From positions 496,001-560,000 of the forward strand of contig JAMXBD010000111.1 in NCBI GenBank assembly GCA_024138025.1: a stretch of 64,000 nt of DNA. The letters are read 5' to 3'. The DNA comes from Combretum micranthum. Its lineage: Eukaryota > Streptophyta > Magnoliopsida > Myrtales > Combretaceae. This document shows, one piece after another, positions 1 to 11,029 of this stretch; within the stretch, counting starts at the first letter, position 1; every line of letters begins with the position of its first letter. The notes beneath the pieces were generated by a model. That model saw nothing but the letters and a program-made list of their open reading frames with translations. It was not told the DNA's origin and did no database searches. A program made the position numbers and the translations under genes.

Positions 1-1342
1 CGTATAAGAGGTAATTTCAACTTAAAATGGCCATAACTTGGTCATTTTAACTTGGAATCGCGTAAATAATATACCAATTTCTATCTACTCAAAAAGTTCT
101 TTCCATTTCTAAAACTATTTTTATCAAACTAGGTAATTTAGACTCCAAAATAGTGGCGATCAAATTCACCATGAGATTTCCTATCTTCAAACAATTATTT
201 CAAACTTCAAATAATTCACAAATCATTTGATAAATACTTAGTTATCTATATAGTTGAAAAATTCCTCTTTATAGTTACATAGCTCATGTCTCACATATAG
301 TTTAAGTATTTGTTGTCCAACAAAACATTTTAGCAAAAACAATGTTAGTTGAAGATTTGTAAAATTACAGTTTATAAGAAATCCTTTTTTAAATCTTTCT
401 AAAAATGAATCTTTTGTTTCCTTTGTTTTTAAAACTATTTTTATTTACTTTACTATTTTCATTGATGACTTTTCCATAAATATGAATTTCCTTTTTGAAA
501 CTAGGGTCACTTTTTCCTATTTTTATACATTTTTCTTTGACTACTACTTGGAAAATCTTGGTTTTAAAATTCTCATTTTCTTTTTATGGGGTTTCTTTTA
601 TATTATGTTTTTATGGAAAACATTTTAATATTAAAAGTCATCTTCTTTTGGAAAACAATTTAATATAGAGATGATTAAACAAAGGTAGTTTCAAAATTAT
701 AGTGAGTTCTTCCTAAAGTTTTGAAAAGAATGGATTTATTTTTATTAAATCATAAACTCTAAATTTCATTTTGAACCATTCTTTGGTGACAAAATCTCCT
801 TTTTGCAAAAAGCTTATTTGAAGCTTTGAAGTTTAGACAACAACCTTTATGTATGTGAACATGAGAATAATAGCAAGTAAAAGTAGAATTATAATAACAA
901 TATAATTAAGATAGCAAAATAAAGTCAAGCATTGGCAGTCTTAGCCTCTTTAAGGCTCCGGGACTAAGAAATAGACTAGTCTCAAAAAGAAAAGAAAGGA
1001 AATTGTTTTGACTTGATGAGGACAAGTCTAAGACTAGAGACTAGTTTTAAAAAAACATAAAATAAATAAATAAATTGCATAACTTGCAAGTAAATAAATA
1101 ACAAATGAGCTTATACTCTAAAGATTATATATAGGTACATAATTATATTTAGTTAGATATATATAAAAGTTAGCATAATATCAATAATAATATAAATAAG
1201 ATAAAATCAACATAAAAATATAAATATGGGAGTTCATAAACAAGAACAATACATGAACATAATGTAACTTCCATAACAATAAGTTAGAACTCACACCATA
1301 GTTATGTAAAGTTACATGACATGGTAAGAGAGATTGGGAAGA
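1..1342. other. AT-rich stretch, no gene
   Basis: No open frame in this stretch resembles a known protein. The text is AT-rich and carries phrases typical of internal LTR sequence of plant Ty3 elements. It runs directly into a minus-strand promoter-like segment. Probably LTR debris; this is inference. Confidence 0.4.
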
Positions 1343-1630
1343 TTTCTTACCTAAAGTAAGAATGGTAGCAGTGCTGGTATGAGTAGAAAAGAGTTTTGAG
1401 AAGAAAGGTTGCGCAAGTTTTGGGAGAGTGTTTGAGATGAAATTTAGAGAGAATTTTGGAGAGTAATTTTGTGGCAATAGAGGTATGAATGAAGTGAAAG
1501 AGGAGGAGAGTATTTATAGAAAAATGAGGAATGAAATTGTGTTTAATTAAAAAATTGAAAAAAAAAATGAAAGAGGAAGAAGAGGGGGCGTCGGCCACTA
1601 TTGGAGAAGAGAGAGAGATGTGATTTTTTT
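1343..1630 (-). promoter_or_regulatory. Promoter-like segment: TATA box, leader, splice donor (probable LTR)
   Basis: Read on the minus strand there is a TATAAATA box at 1518-1511. It is followed by a CT-rich leader of about 150 bases and a good splice donor (AG|GTAAGAAATC, GT at 1350-1349). Upstream of the TATA lies a single GC-rich patch near 1,585-1,605. Such promoter-leader-donor blocks are common in LTRs of plant Ty3 elements that express spliced RNAs. No LTR ends or target duplication were found, so assignment to an LTR is inference. Confidence 0.4.
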
Positions 1631-2337
1631 GTATTTTGTGTATTAAGAGTAATAATATATAAGTAGATGTGATATAAAGTTATGAGAAAGGTAAAAAGTA
1701 AATAATAGGTATAGAGTGTAAGAGTTTGTGTTAGAAAAAGTAGAGATAATTGAATAGTGTAGAATAGTAGTGAATAGTGTAATGTAAAGTAGATGTGACT
1801 AACAAAGTATCGGTAGTAAGAAAATACGTGTATAAATATGATATCTGCTATTTTTACTTATCAAAAAATTATAAAATTGATAGTTTTAAAAACTTTATAT
1901 TTTTACGAGTCTAACGGTATATAGAATATTTTTAATATTCCGAGCCAGACACTTTTTTCGAAAACTGTATCTGTTTGGTTTCAAAACGAATTGTGGTTTT
2001 ATTGATTGATATTTTAAAGATTTCTTATGTTATTATGAACTATTCATACTAATCTCTTACTTACTCACTTAGGGTTACGAATATGAGATTGCCGGACTTA
2101 AACTTGCTACGTTAACTAGGGTTTTGTTAACTTTAGGGTTTTCGGTTGGCCTTCGATTAGGGTTTAAGCTTAACTGATCAAAAATTTGGGGATTTACACT
2201 AGGTGGTCTGACCCTTTTACTGTCACTAATGTGTTTCCTTATGGGATAGTAGAGTTTAATAAGTATCAAAAGATTCTTATTTGTAGTATTCATTGCATGT
2301 GATTTTATATTGATTTTTTGTTAATTTATCAAGAAAA
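1631..2337. other. AT-rich probable LTR remnant
   Basis: No coding similarity. Minus-strand phrases around 1,890-1,990 resemble U3 text of Tekay/Del-like plant LTRs (a CGTTAGACTCG-type segment next to a GTCTGGCTCGGAA-type segment). Boundaries cannot be set. Confidence 0.3.
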
Positions 2338-3453
2338 TGATACTTAAGTGCTTGATATTTGATTTCAGGGATTAAAGAAGACATTTGAAAGATTTAAGGA
2401 TGATATGAGCAAAAATGAGATGAGAGATTTGGCAAAATAAAGAAAAGGGTGATTTTACATGTGCACAACCTTTAGCATAGCAATGTAGACACTAGTACTG
2501 GGTTGTAAAAAGTGACTAGAATCTATCTAATTTGTATCCTAGTTGCTACATAAGTAGTGTAAAGAGTTATGTTGAAAGAGAGAAATTGATCTGAGAAGAA
2601 AAAGAACAAACTCCAGGGTGCACAACCTCCAGCACAACTGTGCAAGAGGCCGTGCAGAGCTTCCTTCCATTACAAAACTATAAATAGCCATCCTAACCTT
2701 TAGTATTATAATTCCTAGACATTCTAAAAACCCTAGGAGAGCAAAATAAAGAGCTTCAAGGAGGAGAAGTGCTTGAGCTTCATCGAAAATCACAAGACAT
2801 CAAAAAAGGTTTTATCATTTAATCATGTTTATTGATTACTTCTCTAGATTTCTTATTTTTATTGTAAAGTCCATGGAGGAGTAGATCTTTATGCTGTAAA
2901 TCTTGTGAAACCCTAAATCCATATATGATCCGAATTGCTTTTAATTTATGAAAAGTTTATGCCTTTGTATCTATTCATGTGTTTTAATTGTCTTGTGATT
3001 GATTTATGTGCAAAATTGATTGCATGTATGATTCTTATTAGATAGAAAATGTTTCATCTTATAAGGTTAGGAATTGATTAACTTGAGGGAGTAATTGATT
3101 TAATTGTGTGATTCTATAGTGCAAAGAGTAAACAACTCATTAATTGATATTTTACTATAAGAAACTAGGTTTTAGGTTGGATCAAGATATAGGGTAGGTC
3201 TTGTGATTGAATACATCCTTTGAAAGCACTTATATTGAACTATTAAGGTTATTAGTTAGATAAGTAAAAAATATAATAACAACTCAATTATTAGGTTAAA
3301 TAGTAGAGAAACAATAATTCTAGTACTTGATATTCAAATCCTAGAGGACGACACCCGTAGTAATTCTATTTTGCAATCGATAGGTGCGTTGTCATAAGAT
3401 TTCTATAAGGTTTATAAATTTGATTATTTGATACGACTGATATGCTCTTATCA
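2338..3453 (+). mobile_element. Athila-type Ty3/gypsy LTR, probably solo
   Basis: The segment starts TGATA and ends TATCA, the same termini as the Athila-type LTR at 27,786-29,417. It has a TATAAATAG box at 2679-2687. Near the 3' end a phrase about a GACGACACCC-type segment and CGATAGGTGC matches the end of the other LTR (CGATAGGTGC near 29,397-29,406). No primer-binding site follows and no polypurine tract precedes, so a solo LTR is the simplest reading. The flanking pentamers (GAAAA and AGAGT) do not match, so the left boundary may be wrong or the target duplication lost. Confidence 0.55.
2455..2660 (+). promoter_or_regulatory. Type-C GC-richer word cluster upstream of LTR TATA box
   Basis: Short near-palindromic words recur here: GTGCACAACC at 2461 and again near 2619, plus CAGCACAACTGTGC and GGCCGTGC. 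The cluster ends about 20 bases before the TATA box at 2679. The same words (ACACAACC, ACACAGCTTGTGT) reappear at 38,010-38,355. Function unknown. Confidence 0.45.
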
Positions 3454-3894
3454 AGAGTCACTCATCCAAAAAAGGGAAATTTTAAGGCGAACGGAAAGAG
3501 GTTAAAGTTATACCATAGCAAAATGGATATGATGATGATAGGGAGGAATTGAGACTCCTCCAAATTGAAGGTTGTGTTTAAGGTCTTTGAAATGTCAAGC
3601 TAAAGATAATAAACTAGCATGTATCCTTTGTGTCTATTAGTTGACTTTAAGTTTTATGTATTAATATAGTATTGATTTTGTATTAGTTGCTACACTATCT
3701 TTGTGAACTATAGTTGTGTATTATTAAATTTACACTATATATATTTGTACAAGAAATGGCTTTTGTAAATCTTATTTGTGTGAATTAAACAATATACTTA
3801 CAAATATTTACTTATTTTCTATTTGTATATTTATGTGATATAAATGTGATTGTGTGAGTATATAGATATACATATATATAATTTGTATCTTTAC
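3454..3894. other. AT-rich spacer, no gene
   Basis: Nothing recognisable between the LTR and the word-repeat patch. The text is AT-rich with no long open frame. Confidence 0.5.
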
Positions 3895-4425
3895 CATGGG
3901 TGTTATGATAGGATAATCTTATTTACCAGTCGATAGCCTATTATGGGCAGTAGAGGCCTGCAGTTGGGCGCTCCAGAAGCAATCATACCCTTGACAACGG
4001 GTGCGATGGGAGCCCTGATTGGAACAAGCAACGATCCAGGTGATTACGACCTTAACAACACCCGTTATGGGTGCAACAAACAAAGAAGCAAGCCAAGATT
4101 AAAGGCGATAGTAGCCTCGATAGTGAACGTTAAGGGTGCAGGACTAAAGATGATCGTGGGTACAAAATAGGTGTTATCAGAGCCCTAGGAGAGAGCGAGC
4201 AATAGCCCGAAATTCGCAACAGGCGTTATTAGAGTATGATGAGAGAGCGATAGATCAGAGGCTATAACGCCCTCAACAATGCTTGTTATAGGCTAAAGAA
4301 TAGGACTCAGAGAAGATCACAAGCTTGATAATGCTCATGATCGACAAGTAAACTAGAAAAAAAAATTAGGTTAGTGGCTATCACACCTTAGATAACGGGT
4401 GTGATCTCCTTACATTTCAAACCTC
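3895..4425. repeat. Type-A word cluster (ATAACGGGTGTGAT-like)
   Basis: A GC-richer island in AT-rich DNA, built from variants of one short, partly palindromic word. Examples are CAACGGGTGCGATGGG near 3,998, ACACCCGTTATGGGTGC near 4,059, AACGTTAAGGGTGCAGG near 4,127, ATAGGTGTTATC near 4,169 and GATAACGGGTGTGATC near 4,397. The same word family fills the U3 of the LTR at 27,955-28,315. A 75-codon open frame crosses it (3,943-4,170), but its composition follows the repeat, so I do not call it a gene. No TATA box follows within 150 bases. Confidence 0.5.
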
Positions 4426-4571
4426 ACACCCTTATTTCAGAGTAGCTTTCTCTCCTTAAACACAACCACTTGCACCCAACATCACAATTCCCTTTAATCT
4501 CTCACTCTTACACACTCCACTCAATACTTGCATCATAATCTCAGGTATGCTCCTCAACTTTGTTTATCTAG

Positions 4572-6063
4572 TGTTGGGAATTTAGTAGTCCGAAAATGGA
4601 TTTGGCAGTGGAATACGGAATTTAAAAAAAAAAAAAGAAAACCTAAATCCCTAAATTTAGGTCCATGCAATTCAATCAAAGTAGTGCGGGCAGAATTATA
4701 CCTTCTGATGCTTTCAAAAATTTAGAAATTCATATTTGAGATGTTGCAAATGTGAACACCCTCTATTGTATCCACACAAATGAATTTCCAATCAGATCTC
4801 TATACATGTGCTAGCATGTTAGAACAATTCAAAAATTTCGGAATTATCTCACAAAAGGTTTCTTGCGTCCTTTTTTTTTTTAGTTACAAAATTTCTCTAT
4901 AATTCTAATGTAATGACGAGCGTTAGTTGAACTCTAGAGATGACCATCACCTTCTATTTATAAGATAAAATTGTCAAGGACGATTTTACTCTTAACCTTA
5001 TTAGGGTTTCATGTAGACTTTATAAATGATGATTTTTTTGCTAATTATTTATTATTATTAATCTAATTAAGACTAACAAATAATAAGATAATTCCCGATA
5101 TGTTTATCTATAATAACTATGATCCGAATGATTCATTCTTTGTGTGTGACCATGTAGGTTGACTTAATATTAGTAGTAAGCCCAAAACACTTTTTAGACT
5201 TACAAGACATAATTGGTTTCTAGCAAGACATTATGCCTACCCAAATTAAGTGAAGATCGGCGATCCGATTTTACCTATTAATAGTCAATTATTTAGTTCT
5301 TTTGTCACACGATATCTTGTGATCAAACATAAGGTATGAATCAATATACTCTTATATTGTTTAATATATTTCTTGATTCTAGAGTTTGACTCACTTAAGC
5401 AAATGTTATTGATAACTCCTTATTAATTCATTGGAGCATGGCCATGTTTCTCAGTCTTACTCATCAAAAGGCCCCAAAGATATCTTTCTCAAATTAATGA
5501 GATGAACAAATTCCTTCACGAACACTCATATTCCTCCACATAACTTATTCCATGTCCAAGTATAGTCTTAAATGACCCGATTAAAGATGACGAAGAGTTG
5601 AATTAAAAAATGAAACTTGTTATGTAGGAATCCATGGTGTCATCAAGTTAAAAGTAAAGCAACACTGTGATAAGAAATACTGAGAAATTCTTATCATATT
5701 GATCCGTATTCTCATAGCTAGTCATTCTAATATAATGTACTCTTACATGTATTCATGTGTTGAATCGATATCTCATATCCATGATCGGTAAAACATGGTT
5801 ATCATTCAATCAACATGCTAGTCTTAATTCATTATTATTTGATAAATGAATAACTAGAGATAATTTAGAATAATGTTATTTCTAGCTTTGTGTTTTTATT
5901 ACTAAAGTCACATACTTTAACAACATAAGGAATAACCAATTGTTTAAGGAATAAATTTCATTAAAGTAAGGCCAATAAGAACTTTGATAAAGAAAATCGA
6001 CTTATTATAAAGATAAATATTCAAATGACAAGAATCCTCATAGCCTAGGACACATCACCAGCA
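4572..6063 (-). mobile_element. Copia-type solo LTR with target-site duplication
   Basis: The segment runs from TGTTGGGAATTT to CACCAGCA (1,492 bp). It is flanked by TCTAG (4567-4571) and TTTAG (6064-6068), a 5-bp target duplication differing by one C/T change. Read on the minus strand it starts like many plant Ty1/copia LTRs, with an early GTCCTAGG-type phrase. There is no coding sequence, so it is what remains after recombination between the two LTRs. The ~65-aa open frame at 4,528-4,725 crosses the LTR edge and is not a gene. Confidence 0.75.
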
Positions 6064-6655
6064 TTTAGTGCATCGGATTGTTCATGTTCAAGTAAGAATT
6101 CCTTTTAGGGTTTTACTTCAGCTTTGATATGTGCTTATCATTCGTGTTTCACTTGTTGCATGTGAAGTAGATGTTGAGATTAGACTTGAATTTTCCTGTT
6201 ATTGACATTTTTAGTTAAGTTGTTCATAAACCCTCATCTAAGTAGAATTTGGGGAATTTAGAAATTGTGCATGTTCCTACTAGTTACTAATTTTTCATAT
6301 TTTAAATTCTTGCAATGGTAGGGAAATTGGATTAATGACATGTATAGGCATAAGGTAGTTGCTAAGGATTTGAGGACCTAAGTGCTATAATGTAGAACAA
6401 AGCTAGTTTGTAAACATGAAGTAGAATTATGCCTTGAGGTTGGAATTACACGTTGTTGCCAATTTCAGTAGTTGTTTTTATTAACGCTAATTAAATTTAA
6501 TAATAGATTCATTACATCAGGTTTGGATTCTTGAACTTTCCTTGCATTATTCTCATAATTGAGATGCTGCATGTAATTCTTGTTTCAAAAATTAGATTTT
6601 AAAGATCTATTATCATTGTAATGGGGATGGTAGTATAGGTTTCATTAATAAAATT
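6064..6655. other. Flank of the solo LTR, no gene
   Basis: AT-rich DNA without recognisable coding sequence. Its first bases share GCATCGGATTG with the Athila-type LTR near 28,331. The copia insertion may therefore sit inside an older relative of that LTR, but one 11-mer is weak evidence. Confidence 0.3.
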
Positions 6656-6870
6656 GAATAAATTGTTAGCATATTTATTATAAAATTTTGACATAAGCGA
6701 CGTCTGTGTTTTGTGCAAGCGTTGCCTTTTTATTATGGTTTAGTCAGGTATATTAAACGTTACCTAAAAGTTGTAATTGGTAACGTTTATAAATAATTTT
6801 AGATTATGTGAATTTTGATTTGATTTGCAACTTTCTTTTAATTGTAAACGTGACCAATCATATTTACCAA
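6656..6870. repeat. Possible CACTA-like subterminal repeat patch
   Basis: Repeated words in both orientations: AAGCGACGTC, CAAGCGTTGCC, AAACGTTACC, GGTAACGTTTATA and GTAAACGTGACC. Such short subterminal motifs in both orientations are typical of CACTA (En/Spm) DNA transposons. No CACTA terminus or transposase was seen here, so this is tentative. Confidence 0.3.
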
Positions 6871-9800
6871 ATAAATAAATATATCAAATAATGGGTACTA
6901 GACTTTTTTTTTGTTACATTGTTTAGAAATCTAATAAAATATAACAAATTAAATTAAAAATTTCCTAACCATTTCTTAAAATCCTACCATCCTCTCAATC
7001 ATTGTTTTACTTGGAATTGAATTTATAATCAATAATCTCTTGATTTTTCCAAACCAAATTTTTTATGATTGTCAAAATAGTACTAAAAATTTTAAGAAAT
7101 ATTACAAAATGTTAGAAAAATCACTCTTAATTTATCTTGAATCAAAAACTTTAATTATTGTTAAAGTCATCAATAATAGTTACAATTTTTTTAAAGTAAA
7201 TTGAGAAACAAATATAATATTCAGCAATGAAATAATAATAAAATATATAAAGTGTTGATAATAAAATATACTAATATCATATAAATAAAGCAATAGTAAA
7301 ATATACATTTATTCACAAAATTTTGGTTGGAACAGGGCGGGTTATCAAATGCCTTTAATAGACTCTATCTTCTTTCGCTCATATGACCATTTTACAAAGC
7401 CCTAATGTCCTCGTGCGAAGATGAAGGAGTTTTGATTTATAGTTCATCAAAGAAATCGAATCAACGGTCATGATTTCATACTATGTTATTCTAGTTAGCT
7501 ACTTCTGTTACCTTGTAACTTCCATTACGGTTTTGTCCTATTATTTAAATTTTTGTTTTTATTTTCCATACTTATGGATGTAATTTTAGGGTTTCTTAGA
7601 AAACCCTAATGCTGGGGGTTAGATTCTCCTTGGGGCGCTATAAAGAATTAGTAGATTTAAGATTTAGTTCTATATGTTTGTTCAATGATGGCAACGATAT
7701 GATTCAATACAAGTTCGTGTCGAGACAATATGTGGATTTATTTTAGCACAATTCTTTGACATTATGGTATTTATCCTTAGATTATAGTTGCTAGGATAAG
7801 GAATTTAGGGAATGAAATATGTGTAGCTTGTGTTTTGGTGCTTAATCTAAGAGCATGTAGGAGAGTCACATGCGGTGTTTATCGAGATCATTGAGCACCT
7901 TGGAAATAGGGCTTCAGTGCTATCAATGGTCAATGGGCATAGAGGACTGGTTTTAGGAAAATTGGAAGGAAGCAGCGTAGTTTTCTTTCCTTCAATTTAG
8001 TATTTCTTATGTTGGTTTTCAATGGGGGCTACCCACATGGTGTGTGTTGTATTTAACTGGTGCATCTAGCGTCTTTGATTCTGGTTGGTCAAATAATGGA
8101 TCAATTACCTCTAGAGAAGCGGGAATAGAAAAGAACCTTGTAATGATTGAGTGCGAATGAAATTGATTTTGAAAGAAGGTAGTAATAACATTGAGGTGAC
8201 TAAGAATAATATGATAGATTTGTCAGTGGAACTGTTATTATAGTTGGTAGTTTTTTTGTTCTTGATCAATCTAACTATCGTATCTTTCTTCTTCCTCTGC
8301 CTTTTTTTTTTCTCTTATGAGGTGCAGAGGTAGCTTGTGTGCTTATAAGTTATAACATTAATATTTTTTTGTTACATATTTTGATATATTTATATAATAT
8401 GGCTTTACATACACAAATTATACATCATGTTTTGGAATGTGTGGAACGGAGGATTATTTGCTAACCAAAACAATATATATATTATATATATATTTGTTTA
8501 ATGATACATTGTGCTTTTTTAAGTGAATTCTTTTTTAGGCCTTTCTTTGTGTTGTGTGTGATTTATTTATCCCATGATTATTCTAATGGTGTAAGAAATA
8601 TGCCTTTTTAATTCAATTTGTTGGGCTCTAGATTGTGGGCTCTATCTTGCATTTATAATAAACAAAAATCTTATTGAATGGTCAGCTATATTTGTGCATG
8701 CCTGCTATGTTAATCTACCATATTTTCCTAATAACTAGTATAATATATTTAATAATAATACTGGTGAAGTCCTCCAATATTCTATTAAGCATTGGATACT
8801 TAAAATCTAAATCTCTAAACCACTTTATCTTTTATTCAAACTTGGTCAAGGTTCATTCTTTATCATCTCTTAAGGTAAATTTAGTATAAAATTCTATTTC
8901 TTTTTCAACTTTAACAATTAATGAGTTTTTAATTTTGTAGGAATATATCTGGATAAAGGAGCTGTCATTTTCTGTTTTCTTACTTTGCTTCGAGATCAAG
9001 ATTTTCAGTTTGTTAAAATTATTTATTTATTTAGATTAAAATGACTATCATCAGAGGGTAAAATGACTCCACAGTCATAGGATGTGGGAAGCTTTTTAGC
9101 TTCAACGTAATATTTTTTTGTTTGTTAAATGTCATCTTTACTGTTACGAATTAAGCAAAGTTTTTAATTTAGTACTTCTCTTTGAACAGTTGTTAATGCT
9201 TTTTCCTCCCCCTTTTTCTTTTTAGTGTGTTAGGTTTGTGTGTCCATGCACGTACTAATGAAAGACTTGAACTTGGTTTCTTATTTGGACACTTTGTCAA
9301 ATTCCACAAATGGGGTTCATTGTTCTTTTTTTTTGCTTCTGATGTGTTTCATTTACTTTGGTTTTCCTTAGATCTGATTTCAAGTTTGAACAATTCACTG
9401 CTTTGTTTCATGCCTATATAGCAACACTCTAAGGTTAGATTGTTACTTATTTATTCACTCCTTACCATTTATGTTATACATGATGTTCATACTTAGAAGA
9501 AGATGATATTTGTAGAAGGTAGTGAAGAACAACTGATTGCTTTGTAGGAGTTTAAATAAGAGGGTTGAATTAATTTTGGGTATTAATGATCATGACATTT
9601 TGATGATATACACATGCCAAAATAATTACTAAGCAATTGGGTTTATTGGGTTTCTGTGGTTTAGTTTGAGTTTGTTTATACTGTATTTACTTATGGTTTA
9701 CGACATGGAGTTCCTCATATCAAGGACTGGTTTGTAAAGGTCATTTTTTGGGCATTGCATTGTGTTGTAATAGGCAACCACCACTCTATATGCTTTTCTT

Positions 9801-11029
9801 CTACTTTTAATTTTGTTGCTCTTCTTTGATATTTTATTTGCTATGAAATGAGGTATATACGACAAAATAAAATAAAAAAAAAGTAAGCTCTACCTTTTTT
9901 ATAATTTTGTCATCTTATAACATCTTTTTTTTTAGCAGATCCTCCACTTATCAACTTCGGTCTGTCGCCTTGTTAAGAACAACATGCTGGTTAGCAATTT
10001 CATATTGTTTGCTTTCAGAGCAACTTGGAAACATGATTGAAGCAACATGGCAAGTATATCTTACGTTCTAAAAACTTTGAAGTATTCATGCTAGGGGTGT
10101 CAATTTCAATCGTGGAGATACTTATGACAAGCTTGTAAAGGTGTTTTCAATTGGCTTTCATATGAAGCGAGGATGGGTCAGTAGAACAATGCTTACACAT
10201 TATTAGTTCTTTTTTTATTTGACCAAAAAAATAAAAACCTATTAATTAGCTTCCAGTCTTCCGAACAAAAAATTAATACTATATATGTTTATATACACAC
10301 ATAAGTATACTATATAATCATAACTTGAGCTCAATAAGAAATTATCTAGATAAACACATAACACATAAAGACTATATCTTAAATATTTAGCTGAGTTTGT
10401 TCTAAGCCTACTCGAATCCAACACTTAGTACATTAAGGTAGCTTAGATTCCAAGCTGCTCCATTCAACAATCCACAATATAGTTGGGTACCATTAATAGA
10501 TATTTTTAATTATAAGTTTGGATATATTTTTAATTATAGGTCTTCATAATTTTAAATAAAAATCTTACCCTTTTTTTAAAAGAAAAGGTGTATCATAATA
10601 TATTCCTTTTTTTTTTTTTTGTAGCTATGTACATTACAAAGATAGGAAATGAATAAACAAAATTATTCCATTACTTAGAGAAATTGCATCATTTCTTCAT
10701 CATTCAATAATGCCGAGAATTGCTATAGCTATGATGTAAGATGAAATATTTAGGTATGCTAGTTACTAATTATCATATCGATACGCTGGACTCTCGAGCT
10801 TAGGTATAGTGTAATATAGTTGGATTGAAAAAATTATTTGGTTTTAGTGTTGTTTGTATTTTATATGATTTATTTGGTTAAATACTTGACTAGCAAAAAA
10901 GAAAAAAATTATATAGTGAGAAACATAAATTGTTTATTTTTGTCAAATCTGATAAACACCATTGAACTTTATATCGAACCAAAGCATGTTTTAAAACTTG
11001 TGGTTCGGTTTGATTTTGGTATCTTGCAG
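6871..11029. other. Long non-coding stretch upstream of the CCT6 pseudogene
   Basis: About 4 kb with only short AT-rich open frames, none recognised. If the CCT6 pseudogene once had its first exon (family residues ~1-45, including the first nucleotide-binding loop), it should lie here, but I could not find it. Two copies of TCTTATAAC-type AT text and microsatellite-like (AT)n near 8,474-8,492 are present. Nothing else can be supported. Confidence 0.4.

Noticed and set aside
2338..3453. Full Athila-type element starting here
   Set aside because: No primer-binding site or gag follows the 3' end, so only an LTR is supported.
3943..4170. 75-residue frame as a small protein gene
   Set aside because: It lies across repeated type-A words, so its composition reflects the repeat. 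No similarity or start context supports it.
6871..11029. Search for the missing first CCT6 exon and other host genes
   Set aside because: No stretch matches the family N-terminus. The short frames are AT-rich and unsupported.
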